NCBI RefSeq assembly: GCF_051401765.1
Contig: NW_027480423.1
Coordinates: 15,872,001 to 15,936,000 of the forward strand
From: Calliopsis andreniformis
Lineage: Eukaryota > Arthropoda > Insecta > Hymenoptera > Andrenidae
Direction of reading: 5' to 3'
Length of the DNA: 64,000 nt
Every line of letters begins with the position of its first letter. The first letter of the stretch is position 1. A model generated the notes under the pieces. The model was given only the letters and a program-made list of their open reading frames with translations, had not been told where the DNA came from and ran no database searches. The translations under genes and the position numbers were made by a program. Shown piece after piece: positions 1-8,994 of the stretch.

Positions 1-2861
1 ATTATCCGTTTTATACGATGGAAAAACTGTTATATTTATATTGTATTTTATGCTTCTGGCGTTGACTTCTGAGGCCCTAACTATTCAATCTGTTGATGCA
101 ACGCCCTAGGGTGAAGCCTAGGTTGCCCGGAACGTAGAAATGACTAGTACATTCACACTGGTTGCAGTTATTCCTGTAAAACGATGGAAAAACTGTTGCA
201 TCTTTATTGTATTTTATGCTTCTGGCGTTGACTTCTAAGGCCCTAACTATTCGATCTGGTGGAGCAACGCCCTTGGGTGAAGCCTAGGTTGGCCGGAATG
301 TAGAAATGTCCATAACTTTCACACTGGTTGCAATTATTCGTTTTATACCATTGAAAAGCTGTTGTATTTATACTGTATTTTATGCTTCTGGCGTTGAATT
401 CTCAGGCCCTAACTATTCCCTCTGGTGGACCAACGCCCTAGAGTGAAACCTACGTTGCCCGGAACGTAGAAATGGCCATTCCTTTCTCACTGGTTGCAAT
501 TATTCCTGTTATACGATGGAAAAACTGTTGTATTTTAATTCTATTTTATGCTTTTAGCGATGAATTCTAAGTCCCTAGCTATTCGATCTGGTGGAGCAAC
601 GCCCTAGAGTGACGCCTAGGTTGCTCGGAACGTAGAAATGACCATTACTTTCACACTGGTTGCAATTATTCGTTTTATACGATGGAAAAGCTGTTGTATT
701 TATATCGTATTTTATGCTTCTGGCGTTGACTTCTTAGGCCCTATCTATTCCATCTGGTGGAACAACGCAGTAGAGTGAAGCCTAGGTTGCCCGAACGTAG
801 AAATGACCATTACTTTCACACTGTTTGCAATTATTCCTTTTATACGATGGAAAAGCTGTTGTATTTATATCGTATTTTATGCTTCTGGTGTTGACTTCTA
901 AGGGCCTAACTGTTCCATCTGGTCGAGCAACGCCCTAGAGTGAAGCCTAGGTTGCTCGGAATGTAGAAATGACCATAAGTTTCACACTGATTGCAATTAT
1001 TCGTTTCATACGATGGAAAATCTGTTGTATTTATATCGTATTTTATGCTTCTGGCGTTGGCTTCTTAGGCCCTAACAATTCCATCTGGTGGAACAACGCC
1101 CTAGGGTGAAGCGTAGGTTGCCCGGAAAGTAGAAATGACCATAACTTTCACACTGGTAGCAATTATTCGTTTTATACGATGGAAAAACTGTTCTATTTAT
1201 TTTGTATTTTATGCTTCGGGCGTTGACTTCTAAGGCCCTAACTATTCGATCTGGTGGATCAACGCTCTAGAGTGAAGCCTAGGTTGCCCGGTACGTAGAA
1301 ATGACCATCACTTTCAAACTGGTTGCAATTATTCGTCTTATACGATGGAAAAGCTGTTGTATTTATATCGTATTTTATGCTTCTGGCGTTGACTTCTTAG
1401 TACCTAACTATTCCATCTGGTGGAACGACGCCCTAGGGTGAAGCCTAGGTTGCCCAGAACGTAGAACTGACCATAGCTTTTACACTGCTAGCATTTATTC
1501 GTTTTATACAATGGAAAAACTGTTCTATTTATTTTGCATTTTATGCTTCGGGCGTTGACTTCTAAGGCCCTAACTGATTGATCTGGAGGAGCAACGCACT
1601 AGAGTGAAGCGTAGATTGCCCGGAACGTTGAAATGACCATAAATTTCACACTGGTTGCTAATATTCGTCTTATACGATGGAAAAACTGTTATATTTATAT
1701 TGTATTTTGTACTTATGGCGTTGAATTCTATGTACCAAGCTATTTGATCTGGTGGAGCAACGCCCTAAAGTGAAACCTAGGTTACCCGGAACGTAGAAAT
1801 GACCAGTACTTTCACACTGTTTGCAGTTATTCGTGTTATACGATGGAAAAACTGTTGCATCTTTAATGTATTTTATGCTTCTGGCGTTGACTTCTACGGC
1901 CCTAACTATTCGATCAGGTGGAGCAACGCCCTAGAGTGAAACCTAGGTTGCTCGAAATGTAGAAATGACCATAACTTTCACACTGGTTGCAATTATTCAT
2001 TCTATACGATGGAAAAACTGTTGTACTTATATTGTATTTTATTCTTGTGGCGTTGAATTCTAAGTCCCTAGCTATTCGATATGGTGGAGCAACGCCCTAG
2101 AGTGAAACCTAGGTTACCCGGAACGTAGAAATGACCAGTACTTTCATACTGTTTGCAGTTATTCCTGTTATACGATGGAAAAACTTTTGCATCTATATTG
2201 TATTTTATGCTTCTGGCGTTGACTTCTAAGGCCCTAGCTATTCTATTTGGTGGAGCAACGCCCTAGAGTGGGAGCTAGGTTGCCCGGTACGTAGAAATGT
2301 CCATTACTTTCACACAGTTTGCAAATATACATTATATACGATGGAAAATCTGTTGTATTTATGTTGTATTTTATGCTTCTGGCGTTGACTTCTTAGGCCC
2401 TAACTATTTGATCTGGTGGAGCAACGCCCTAAAGTGAAGCCTAGGTTGCCCGGAACGTAGAAGTGACCATAACTTTCACACTGGTTTCTATCATTCGTTT
2501 TATATGATGGAAAAACTGTGTATTTATATTGTATTTTATGATTCTGGCGTTCACTTCTTAGGCCCTAACTATTCGATATGGTGGAAGAACGCCCTAGGGT
2601 GAAGCCTAGGTTGTCCGAAACGTAGAAATGACCATAACTTTTACACTGGTTGCAATTATTCATTTTATACGATGGAAAAACTGTTGGACTTATATTGTGT
2701 TTTATTCTTATGGCGTTGAATTCTAATTCCCTAGCTATTCGATCTGGTGGAGCAACGCCCTAGAGTGAAACCTAGGTTACCCGGAACGTAGAAATGACCA
2801 GTCCTTTCATACTGTTTGCAGTTATTCCTGTTATACGATGGAAAAACTGTCGCATCTTTAT
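1..2861. repeat. 166-bp satellite array, left diverged block (~17 monomers)
   Basis: Head-to-tail monomers of about 166 bp. Recurrent landmarks in each monomer are a GGTGGAGCAACGCCCTAG box, a CCTAGGTTGCCCGGAACGTAG box, a TTTCACACTGGTTGCAATTATTC stretch (conserved core TTTCACACTGGTTG), GATGGAAAAACTGTT and TATTTTATGCTTCTGGCG. Neighbouring monomers differ at many positions and no long higher-order unit is visible. One local four-monomer (about 664 bp) duplication relates 1.98-2.20 kb to 2.65-2.86 kb. The array stops abruptly at 2861, inside a monomer, where the retroelement begins. No gene is seen; the short open frames here come from the monomer itself. Confidence 0.97.
2731..2861 (-). other. 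Satellite-derived 3' extension of ORF2 including its stop codon
   Basis: These 131 bp are ordinary satellite read on the minus strand in the ORF2 frame. The encoded tail (ATVFPSY, then HFYVPGNLGFTLGRCS) matches what other monomers give when translated in the same frame and phase, for example the minus-strand frame at 15422-15616. The element therefore does not encode its own ORF2 terminator in this copy. The first in-frame stop is the CTA at 2731-2733 (TAG on the minus strand), inside the next monomer. Confidence 0.9.
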
Positions 2862-5625
2862 CGAAATGTGGCAGGACAGCCCCAACGGCCCTTTTGGCGG
2901 CCGCGCCAGCCTGCAGCTGGCGGGTCCACTCAATGTGTAGGGCACGCCGGGCAAGACGCCTCGTCCGTTCGACCGCTTCTGCCTCTGGTGGCCTCCCACT
3001 GTCCCGAAGCTCCCGCAGCCGGACGTATATCGTCCGGTGTTGCTGCGCCAGGAGCTCCAGGGGAGGAAGACCAGCCAGGGCCGTCGCCGCCTCGTAGGAG
3101 ATGGTGCGGTACCCCCTAATGACTCTGATGGCCAGCCGCCGGTAAAGGCGTCGCAGCATCGCGATGCTGCGTTTGCTGGCCATCAGGTCCGGGGCCCAGA
3201 CAGGGGCCCCGTAGAGGATCATTGACCGCACCACCCCGACGTAGAGGCGGCGAACACCTTCCTCAGGCCCCCCTAAATTGGGGAGGTGGCGGCCTAATGC
3301 GGCCGACGCTCTCTCCACACGGGGGGCCAAGCGGTCGAAATGTTCGACGAAGCGCCATTGGCTGTCGAGGGTCAGGCCCAGATATTTCATCTGTTCCTTC
3401 ACCTCGACGAAGGCATCACCTACTCTGATCCGCAAGCCGGGCGGGGGCGCCCCACGGCGAGGCCGGTCATAAAACCACATGGCCTCGCATTTGTGGGGCG
3501 CTACCTCAAGGCCCGACTCACGGATCGCCGCGACAGCGACAGCCACCGCCATCTCAGCAAGGCGGATGGCCCTCCCATAGCCCACCCCGCCGACCAGCAC
3601 CAACGTGTCGTCCGCGTAACACGTCAGCCCGACATCGGCGGGGAGGCGGGCCCGCAGCACGTGGTCGTACGCGATGACCCAAAGCAGGAGACCCAACACG
3701 GACCCCTGCGGAACACCGCGCACGACCCTCCTTCGGCAAAGTTTTCCATCCCGGCCGGTGTATTGTATCCACCTGTCGTTTAGGTAGGACCGAATAATCC
3801 GTCTCAGGTACGGGGGCACTCGCATATAACGGAGCGCCCCCAGTACCCTGCTCCAGGGAAGGGTGTTAAAGGCGTTGACGATATCCAATGATACCGCCAA
3901 CGCCACCCCATCCCTGGAGACGGCCTCCTCCGAGAGGGACCTGACGCGCATGACTGCGTCCACGGTCGAAAGTCCCTCCCGGAAGCCAAACTGGCTGGAG
4001 GCCAATCCCGGTCCCACCGTCGACAGGTGGCTCGAGAGGCGGGCAGCTATGATTGTCTCAAAAAGCTTTCCCGCCTCGTCGAGCAAGCACACCGGCCTAT
4101 ATGCCGAAGGCGTGTCCGCGGGCCGTCCATCCTTTCTTAGGAGGACCATCCGCGCCTGTTTCCATGCGAGGGGGAACTCCCCCATGCGGAGGCAGCCGCT
4201 CAGCAGTCGCACGAACCTCGAGCTTAGGACGCCCATTGCCCGGGCCAATACGCGGCAGGGGACACCGTCCGGGCCCGGCGCAACGTTGCGTGACCCGCGA
4301 CGGCGCAGCGCCCCGGCCAACTCCTCGTGTGTTACCCCCATCTCCATCTCGGACCACTCAACGGGTGGCTCCGAGGTTTCCGAGCGGGCGGTCTCCTGCT
4401 CCCGGTCTATCCCGGGAAACAGGGTCCGAACCACCCGCTCCAGGAGTGGGGGATCTAGGGTTTCCGTTATGGGTGGCGCCCATGCTCGTAACTTACCCAT
4501 CACGAGTTTATATGGGCGCCCCCACGGAACCCTGTTTAATTCCACGAGGAGCTCCTTCCATGCCCGGGCTTTGGCGTCCCGGATGGCGCGCTGGAGTGTT
4601 CTGCGCATCGCGCTATACACCTCATACAAGCGCGCCACCTGCTCGGGTTCGGCCTGCCGACGTCGGCGGGCGCGGGTGTACCGGCGCCGCGAGCGGACGT
4701 ACGCCACGCGCAACTCATCCATTTCTCGCGACCACCAGTACGCCGCGCCCGGACGCGAGGGTGGCCCGGCTCTGGGCATGGCGGTGTCACACACCGCCTT
4801 TGTAGCCCTGCTGAGCCAGGCCATTTCTCCCTCGACGTCGCCGACCGGCCCAGCCGGTGTCTCCGGCCAGGCCGCCGCATGAGCGGCCGCCTCCAAGAGG
4901 CTGCAATTCAGCTTTTTAATGGACCATCGCGGTGGCGGGCGGGCCCGCCGGCCCCCGTGGCACCGGGGCCCATCCCTCCGGGTGGAGGTAGCAGCGGCGA
5001 CCCTCACCTCCATTGTTATATAGAGGTGATCGCTGAGGGTCGCCACTTCTGTTGCCACTCTCCACCCAGACACACGCTGCAGGCCGGAGGGGGTTGCCCA
5101 CGTCAGGTCTATGATGGACACCCCCTGCGGCCCAACGAACGTGTGCTGCCGACCCCGGTTAACCAACCGAAGGTCCAGCCCGGCCGCCCAATCCATTAGG
5201 ACCTCGCCCCTACGGCCAGTCCTGGGGTTGCCCCATGCCGTAGCATGGGCATTAAAGTCCCCCAGGACAATTACCGGGCGGGGCATGCACTGACCGATGC
5301 ATGCGGTTACCCCGCCCAGGTATGACTCATAAGAAGCGAGGTCACAGTTGGGCGACACATAGCATCCCACCACCGCGACACTTCCCCACTGAACCGCCAC
5401 GCAACCCTCCCCCGTCGCTAAGACGTTAACTGGAGGAGATGCGGGCGGCCAGTTCCATGTAATAGCCACCAAGCCGCACCGACTCCCGACCCAGTCTGGG
5501 AGGTCGGGGATATTGTACGGCTCGGCGGCGACGGACAGTCCTATTGATCGCTCCCGCATGGTATGGACAAACAGGTCCTGAGCCCTGCGGGAGCGCTTCA
5601 AATTGGCCTGGAGGAGGGTAGCCAT
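2731..5625 (-). CDS. ORF2: APE endonuclease-reverse transcriptase, C-terminus replaced by satellite-encoded tail
   Basis: This 964-residue frame encodes the enzyme that nicks the target and reverse-transcribes element RNA there (target-primed reverse transcription). The N-terminal APE-like endonuclease (about 1-210) shows QANLKR near the start, AEPY at 34-37, LGDFNAHATAWGN around 121-133 and a terminal SDH at 198-200. The reverse transcriptase (about 440-760) shows GPDG at 451-454, YRPVCLL at 509-515, SQFGFREGLST at 544-554, SLDIVNAFNTLPW at 579-591, GVPQGSVLG at 637-645, catalytic YADD at 670-673 and KYLGLTLD at 747-754. Family members continue with an LTGHG-type and Cys/His region of roughly 100 residues. 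Here the element ends near residue 921 and residues of about 922-964 are translated satellite, ending at a TAG in satellite DNA. ATG follows the ORF1 stop by 2 nt. Catalytic motifs are intact, but loss of the C-terminus makes activity doubtful. Confidence 0.93.
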   Translation of the reverse strand: MATLLQANLKRSRRAQDLFVHTMRERSIGLSVAAEPYNIPDLPDWVGSRCGLVAITWNWPPASPPVNVLATGEGCVAVQWGSVAVVGCYVSPNCDLASYESYLGGVTACIGQCMPRPVIVLGDFNAHATAWGNPRTGRRGEVLMDWAAGLDLRLVNRGRQHTFVGPQGVSIIDLTWATPSGLQRVSGWRVATEVATLSDHLYITMEVRVAAATSTRRDGPRCHGGRRARPPPRWSIKKLNCSLLEAAAHAAAWPETPAGPVGDVEGEMAWLSRATKAVCDTAMPRAGPPSRPGAAYWWSREMDELRVAYVRSRRRYTRARRRRQAEPEQVARLYEVYSAMRRTLQRAIRDAKARAWKELLVELNRVPWGRPYKLVMGKLRAWAPPITETLDPPLLERVVRTLFPGIDREQETARSETSEPPVEWSEMEMGVTHEELAGALRRRGSRNVAPGPDGVPCRVLARAMGVLSSRFVRLLSGCLRMGEFPLAWKQARMVLLRKDGRPADTPSAYRPVCLLDEAGKLFETIIAARLSSHLSTVGPGLASSQFGFREGLSTVDAVMRVRSLSEEAVSRDGVALAVSLDIVNAFNTLPWSRVLGALRYMRVPPYLRRIIRSYLNDRWIQYTGRDGKLCRRRVVRGVPQGSVLGLLLWVIAYDHVLRARLPADVGLTCYADDTLVLVGGVGYGRAIRLAEMAVAVAVAAIRESGLEVAPHKCEAMWFYDRPRRGAPPPGLRIRVGDAFVEVKEQMKYLGLTLDSQWRFVEHFDRLAPRVERASAALGRHLPNLGGPEEGVRRLYVGVVRSMILYGAPVWAPDLMASKRSIAMLRRLYRRLAIRVIRGYRTISYEAATALAGLPPLELLAQQHRTIYVRLRELRDSGRPPEAEAVERTRRLARRALHIEWTRQLQAGAAAKRAVGAVLPHFDKDATVFPSYNRNNCKQYERTGHFYVPGNLGFTLGRCSTRSNS

Positions 5626-5630
5626 TTCTA
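5623..5630 (-). promoter_or_regulatory. ORF1 stop / ORF2 start junction (2-nt spacing)
   Basis: On the minus strand the ORF1 TAG is followed by AA and then the ORF2 ATG, in a different frame. Such tight stop-start spacing is the arrangement in which R1-clade elements (SART1 is the studied case) translate ORF2 by termination-reinitiation on a bicistronic RNA. The spacing is read directly; the mechanism here is inferred from the family. Confidence 0.6.
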
Positions 5631-8249
5631 CACCGTTTCCATGGCCTCCTCCAGGCCGTTCTTACCGGACCTTGAATAGGTCTGTGGCGCTGCAGATGAC
5701 CCAGCCTCCTCTGCAGCGACCACCTTTTCCTTCCCTGCCCCGGCGGGGACTTCGGAGGACGTCGGAGGGGCGGCATTAGCGGTGTCCCCGCCGCGCTCCA
5801 CCTGCCCCGCTGGCATCGCTGAGCGTGCCCTTCCGCGGCGTCGGCCCTTGGAGGGCGGGGCACATCCCGGTCCCCCCAGTCGGTGGCCTGATGGCCTCCC
5901 CAGGTCCGCACACAGCGGACACTTTGGGGAAGACGCGCGGCACTCCGACGCCCGATGCTCCGTGGCGCCGCACTTATAGCAGCGTCCCCTTCTATCTTCC
6001 GCCGCGGTGCACCGCTGCTGGACGTGCCCTGTCTCCAAGCAGCGGTAGCACTGGAGGGGACGAGGCGCCAGGACATCGATACGGGCCATGGTCCAACCCA
6101 CGCGCAGCCTTCCCACAGCCGCCAAACTTCGGGCCGCCGTGAGGGGGCACCGCACCCACGCCGTACCAAGCGCCGTAGGCGAGCGGCGGATGGGGCCCAC
6201 CTTTATGTCCCCCTCCTGACACCCTCCATGTGTCACAATGGCGGCAGCGACGTCCCGCTGGGTGACGGAGTCATCCAACCCCGCCACCCGCATCTCCGTC
6301 GTCTTTTTCGGTCTTGCTACCTTAATCTCCGTAGCCACGAAAAGCTGCCGGAGCCTCTCAGCCAGCTGATCTGCCTTAGGGGCTCCCTCCGGGCCTGGGA
6401 TTTCCAATATAATCCCGCCCGTGACGGCCCGCTTCGTCCTGATCTCGGCGATGCCCAGGTCGGCCAAATTAATGCTGGCCCTTGCCTGTCTAAGGGCATT
6501 ACCAAGGTCGGCGCCGGCTCCCTCCATCACGGTCAGCGCTATGGCTGCCGTTTTGGGTGGCTTTGCCGGCGCCCGAGTGGGGCGGGCCGGGGGAGTCCCC
6601 TTCTTCGCCGGGCCATTGGCGGCGCTAGCGGGAGGAGCCCCGCCAGCACCCGTCGGCCGTTTCGGGGCTTTCTGCCTCACTGGGCGGGAGCCGTCAGGTT
6701 CGTTAGCGGGGGCAGCCTGTCCCGCCGGCTTCCGCTTCCGACCGAGTACCTCCGTCCATTTCGGCTCCCGATTCGGCCCCGTCACGGCTGCCGCCGGATC
6801 CACAGCCTTCCTTGCCCGGCTACCGGTCTTATCCACCGCTGTCTTTCTCCCGGCAGCAGCAGGTTTGGGACTGGGAGTGCCTCCCGTGGTTGCTGGTGTG
6901 GGCGGGGCTGGCGTCGCTACCGCGACTGTAATAGTGGGGCGCGCCCGTTGCCCATCAACGGTCGCCAGGGCCCTGGCTCTCGCCTCCTTCCTCCTCCTCC
7001 TCCTTCTTTGCGTTGGGGTTTCCCCCGACGCAGTCGGCGGCGGCCGTGCCATGACCGCAGCAGCTGGTGTTTTTGGCACCTTCGTTGGTGCCGCCCCGTG
7101 TGCACTTGTCTGGGGGGCGGATTTGCCCACGTGGAGGGTTATCTCAGCCCTCAACTCCCTGAACCGTTTCTCCACCAGCGTCTCCATTTTGGACCATAAG
7201 GCCTCTACTAATGAGGCCTGGTCCAACGCCGGTTTGGGCGGATTGACGGTGGTGGCTGGCGACGGCAACGGTGGCGGGGGCATAAGCTGCCCATCCGTCA
7301 GGGCCTTCTTTCTTTGGCCGCTGGGTGTTGGGTCTCTCCTAACCGCAGGTGCAGACTCTCGCTCCTGCCGCAGCCTTACAATTTCGGCTTTCATCGCCCG
7401 CATTTGCTCCGCCAGTCTGATGTTTTGCTCCTCGAGCATTGTCTGGCTGGCGGTAGCTACAGTTCGCTGCTGTATTTCAACAGCAGCGACACTGACGATG
7501 CGGGCAGCCATTCGCAGTGTCCTGACGAACGTCCCCTTGAGGTTGCCCGAAGTGTTCGCCACCCTCTCCACCTCTGTCAGCTGGTGACTAATGACACCGC
7601 CCAGGGAGCCTGTGTCCTGCCCCATCATCTCTCCCTTAAGAGACTCGATGGGGGGCAGGGTGTCCGTCCTCTTCTTTTTCCTGCTCTGTTCCCTTTGTGC
7701 TCCCGCAGTCGTATCTCCGTCGGCATCCGCCGCAGGCAATTGCCTTTTGCGGCCACCGACGGATGTCCCGGATCTTAGGGACCTCGTGGACTGACGGGAA
7801 GAAACACTCCCTTCGTCGTCGGAGGCGGTCAAGGACATTTTGTCCCTGTCCTCTTCTCCCAACTTCCCCACGTCACTCCCACCAGCCCCACGGCTATCCC
7901 AGCCGGGGCCAAGGTACTGACCGAGCGCCCAGCTGATGCGCTCGTCCCGTGCGTGTTGTGCGGGAGTGATCTCAGCATCGGTGTGTTCTTCAACCGATGC
8001 GTCCCTGTCGAACCCTGCCTCGGACATGGGCCTGGAGGATCTAACTTTTTCGACCCATTCCTGTAGGCCCCCGTCCGAGGAAGAACTGCCTCCCTGCTCT
8101 TTACTCGCGCAGTCAACCGTCACTGGGATGTTTCCCAATGAGGAACTGCGCTCCTTGCTCAAGTCGCCCTGCGACTTACCCCCCTTCCCCAATGTTTCAT
8201 TTAGGTTCGACATTTTGGCAGTTAATGATTCCTCCGGTTCGCCCATCAT
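5628..8249 (-). CDS. ORF1: gag-like RNA-binding protein with three Cys/His zinc knuckles
   Basis: The protein is 873 residues and presumably coats element RNA and forms the ribonucleoprotein that carries it to the target. The N-terminal half is low-complexity, acidic/Ser-rich then Ala/Pro/Lys-rich, with basic clusters that could be nuclear signals (RKKKR at 190-194; a run of six Arg within 415-420) and a short predicted coiled coil (about 272-298). Residues of about 565-730 resemble the RRM-like region that precedes the knuckles in R1 and jockey ORF1 proteins. Knuckles are C734-x2-C737-x4-H742-x4-C747, C757-x2-C760-x4-H765-x4-C770, and an atypical C777-x2-C780-x8-H789-x6-C796 like the third knuckle of R1-clade proteins. 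It is longer than most clade ORF1 proteins that I know (about 450-700). The start is a double ATG; the frame is closed upstream by a TAG at 8295-8297. Confidence 0.92.
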   Translation of the reverse strand: MMGEPEESLTAKMSNLNETLGKGGKSQGDLSKERSSSLGNIPVTVDCASKEQGGSSSSDGGLQEWVEKVRSSRPMSEAGFDRDASVEEHTDAEITPAQHARDERISWALGQYLGPGWDSRGAGGSDVGKLGEEDRDKMSLTASDDEGSVSSRQSTRSLRSGTSVGGRKRQLPAADADGDTTAGAQREQSRKKKRTDTLPPIESLKGEMMGQDTGSLGGVISHQLTEVERVANTSGNLKGTFVRTLRMAARIVSVAAVEIQQRTVATASQTMLEEQNIRLAEQMRAMKAEIVRLRQERESAPAVRRDPTPSGQRKKALTDGQLMPPPPLPSPATTVNPPKPALDQASLVEALWSKMETLVEKRFRELRAEITLHVGKSAPQTSAHGAAPTKVPKTPAAAVMARPPPTASGETPTQRRRRRRKEARARALATVDGQRARPTITVAVATPAPPTPATTGGTPSPKPAAAGRKTAVDKTGSRARKAVDPAAAVTGPNREPKWTEVLGRKRKPAGQAAPANEPDGSRPVRQKAPKRPTGAGGAPPASAANGPAKKGTPPARPTRAPAKPPKTAAIALTVMEGAGADLGNALRQARASINLADLGIAEIRTKRAVTGGIILEIPGPEGAPKADQLAERLRQLFVATEIKVARPKKTTEMRVAGLDDSVTQRDVAAAIVTHGGCQEGDIKVGPIRRSPTALGTAWVRCPLTAARSLAAVGRLRVGWTMARIDVLAPRPLQCYRCLETGHVQQRCTAAEDRRGRCYKCGATEHRASECRASSPKCPLCADLGRPSGHRLGGPGCAPPSKGRRRGRARSAMPAGQVERGGDTANAAPPTSSEVPAGAGKEKVVAAEEAGSSAAPQTYSRSGKNGLEEAMETV

Positions 8250-8446
8250 GGGACCCCCACCGCGGTGGGGGCACTTCCCCGGGTAAGAAGATCCCTAAAT
8301 ATGGATGCCAAAACCGTGAAGCGGTTTGTCGGGTGGTCAACCCTATTGGCACCTAGTGACTCTACAAAAAATATTACGGGATAGGCCCGCGCCATATATG
8401 ATGCAAAAGGTTTAACGTCACCCCTATCGAGAGGGCGGGTACCCAT
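8246..8446 (-). CDS. Upstream ORF of 66 codons overlapping the ORF1 start (ATGA)
   Basis: A short frame in the 5' UTR begins with MGTRPLDRG and ends in a TGA (8248-8246) that overlaps the first ORF1 ATG (8249-8247), giving ATGA on the RNA strand. I recognise no domain. Its position suggests a translated leader that could couple ribosomes to ORF1 by reinitiation, or a chance frame in GC-rich sequence. The exact four-base overlap is the only argument for function. Confidence 0.35.
   Translation of the reverse strand: MGTRPLDRGDVKPFASYMARAYPVIFFVESLGANRVDHPTNRFTVLASIFRDLLTRGSAPTAVGVP
8254..8271. promoter_or_regulatory. Perfect 18-bp palindrome 4 nt upstream of the ORF1 start
   Basis: CCCCCACCGCGGTGGGGG is its own reverse complement. 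In RNA it can fold as a 7-bp C/G-rich stem with a CGCG loop, ending four nucleotides before the ORF1 AUG. It also lies inside the upstream frame. A stem this stable at a start codon would hinder scanning ribosomes or mark a start or packaging site. The palindrome is seen directly; its role is unknown. Confidence 0.7.
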
Positions 8447-8789
8447 CCGAAGGGCCCCGTACCCTAACCTCAGGCTAGACGGCGCGACAGTTTACCCCCC
8501 GTCGCACGGGGTATGAGGATATACTGACCAGGTAATCCTCCATACCTGCGCCCAGTTAATCTCGCTTCAACCCCGACATAGGCTCCAGTCAGTACCTGGG
8601 GAGCGGTTTTTCCACGTTTCGCATGCGGCTTCAGGCGACCTTTGCCATAATTTCAGGACTTACATTTACGCATCTTCCACCGCAGAGGCTAGGTACAGAC
8701 TTCACCCAGGTACCCCGGTCGGGGGGCTACTACTCCACCCCTTGGTTAGTCTGTCGGGAATATCCACGAGCCACCGGCCGCAGCCCATT

Positions 8790-8832
8790 CACACACGCAC
8801 ACACACACACATTCACACACACACTCACGCAC
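8790..8832. repeat. Interrupted (CA)n/(GT)n microsatellite in the element 5' UTR
   Basis: This is about 43 bp of CA dinucleotides (GT on the element sense strand) interrupted by GC, ATT and CTC. It is the only simple-sequence tract in the window and is internal to the element, about 175 bp from its 5' end. Confidence 0.9.
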
Positions 8833-8980
8833 TGTGTTTGGTCCGCGGGGGCTTTCGCCCCGACCTCGGTACCGGGACGCGGGAGACACGACCTCTCGGT
8901 CATGCCCACCGGCCCGGGCCCGAGGCTTCCCCTATCCGCCACCTGGGGACGCGCCACGTAGGGGTTCACCTCCCCTCCCA

Positions 8981-8994
8981 TCTGGACATCCAGA
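8981..8994. repeat. Short perfect dyad near the element 5' end
   Basis: TCTGGACATCCAGA is a 6-bp inverted repeat around a 2-bp centre, about 12 bp inside the 5' junction. The same segment contains CCATCTGG, a string also found in many satellite monomers just before the insertion point, so it may be junction microhomology rather than an element feature. Confidence 0.5.

Noticed and set aside
2731..2861. Satellite-encoded TGHF in the ORF2 tail as a replacement for the clade's LTGHG motif
   Set aside because: The match is four residues and the surrounding Cys/His spacing does not fit. The same residues arise wherever the satellite is read in this frame, so it is coincidence.
5623..5630. TAGAAATG at the ORF1/ORF2 junction also occurs in most satellite monomers, suggesting sequence capture
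   Set aside because: It is only eight bases, the flanks do not match, and in the element it is explained by a stop codon followed by a start codon.
3863..7587. Long plus-strand open frames opposite ORF1 and ORF2 (up to about 414 codons)
   Set aside because: The GC-rich coding sequence of the element leaves the opposite strand poor in stops. The products show no recognisable domain, while the minus strand shows clear endonuclease, RT and zinc-knuckle motifs.
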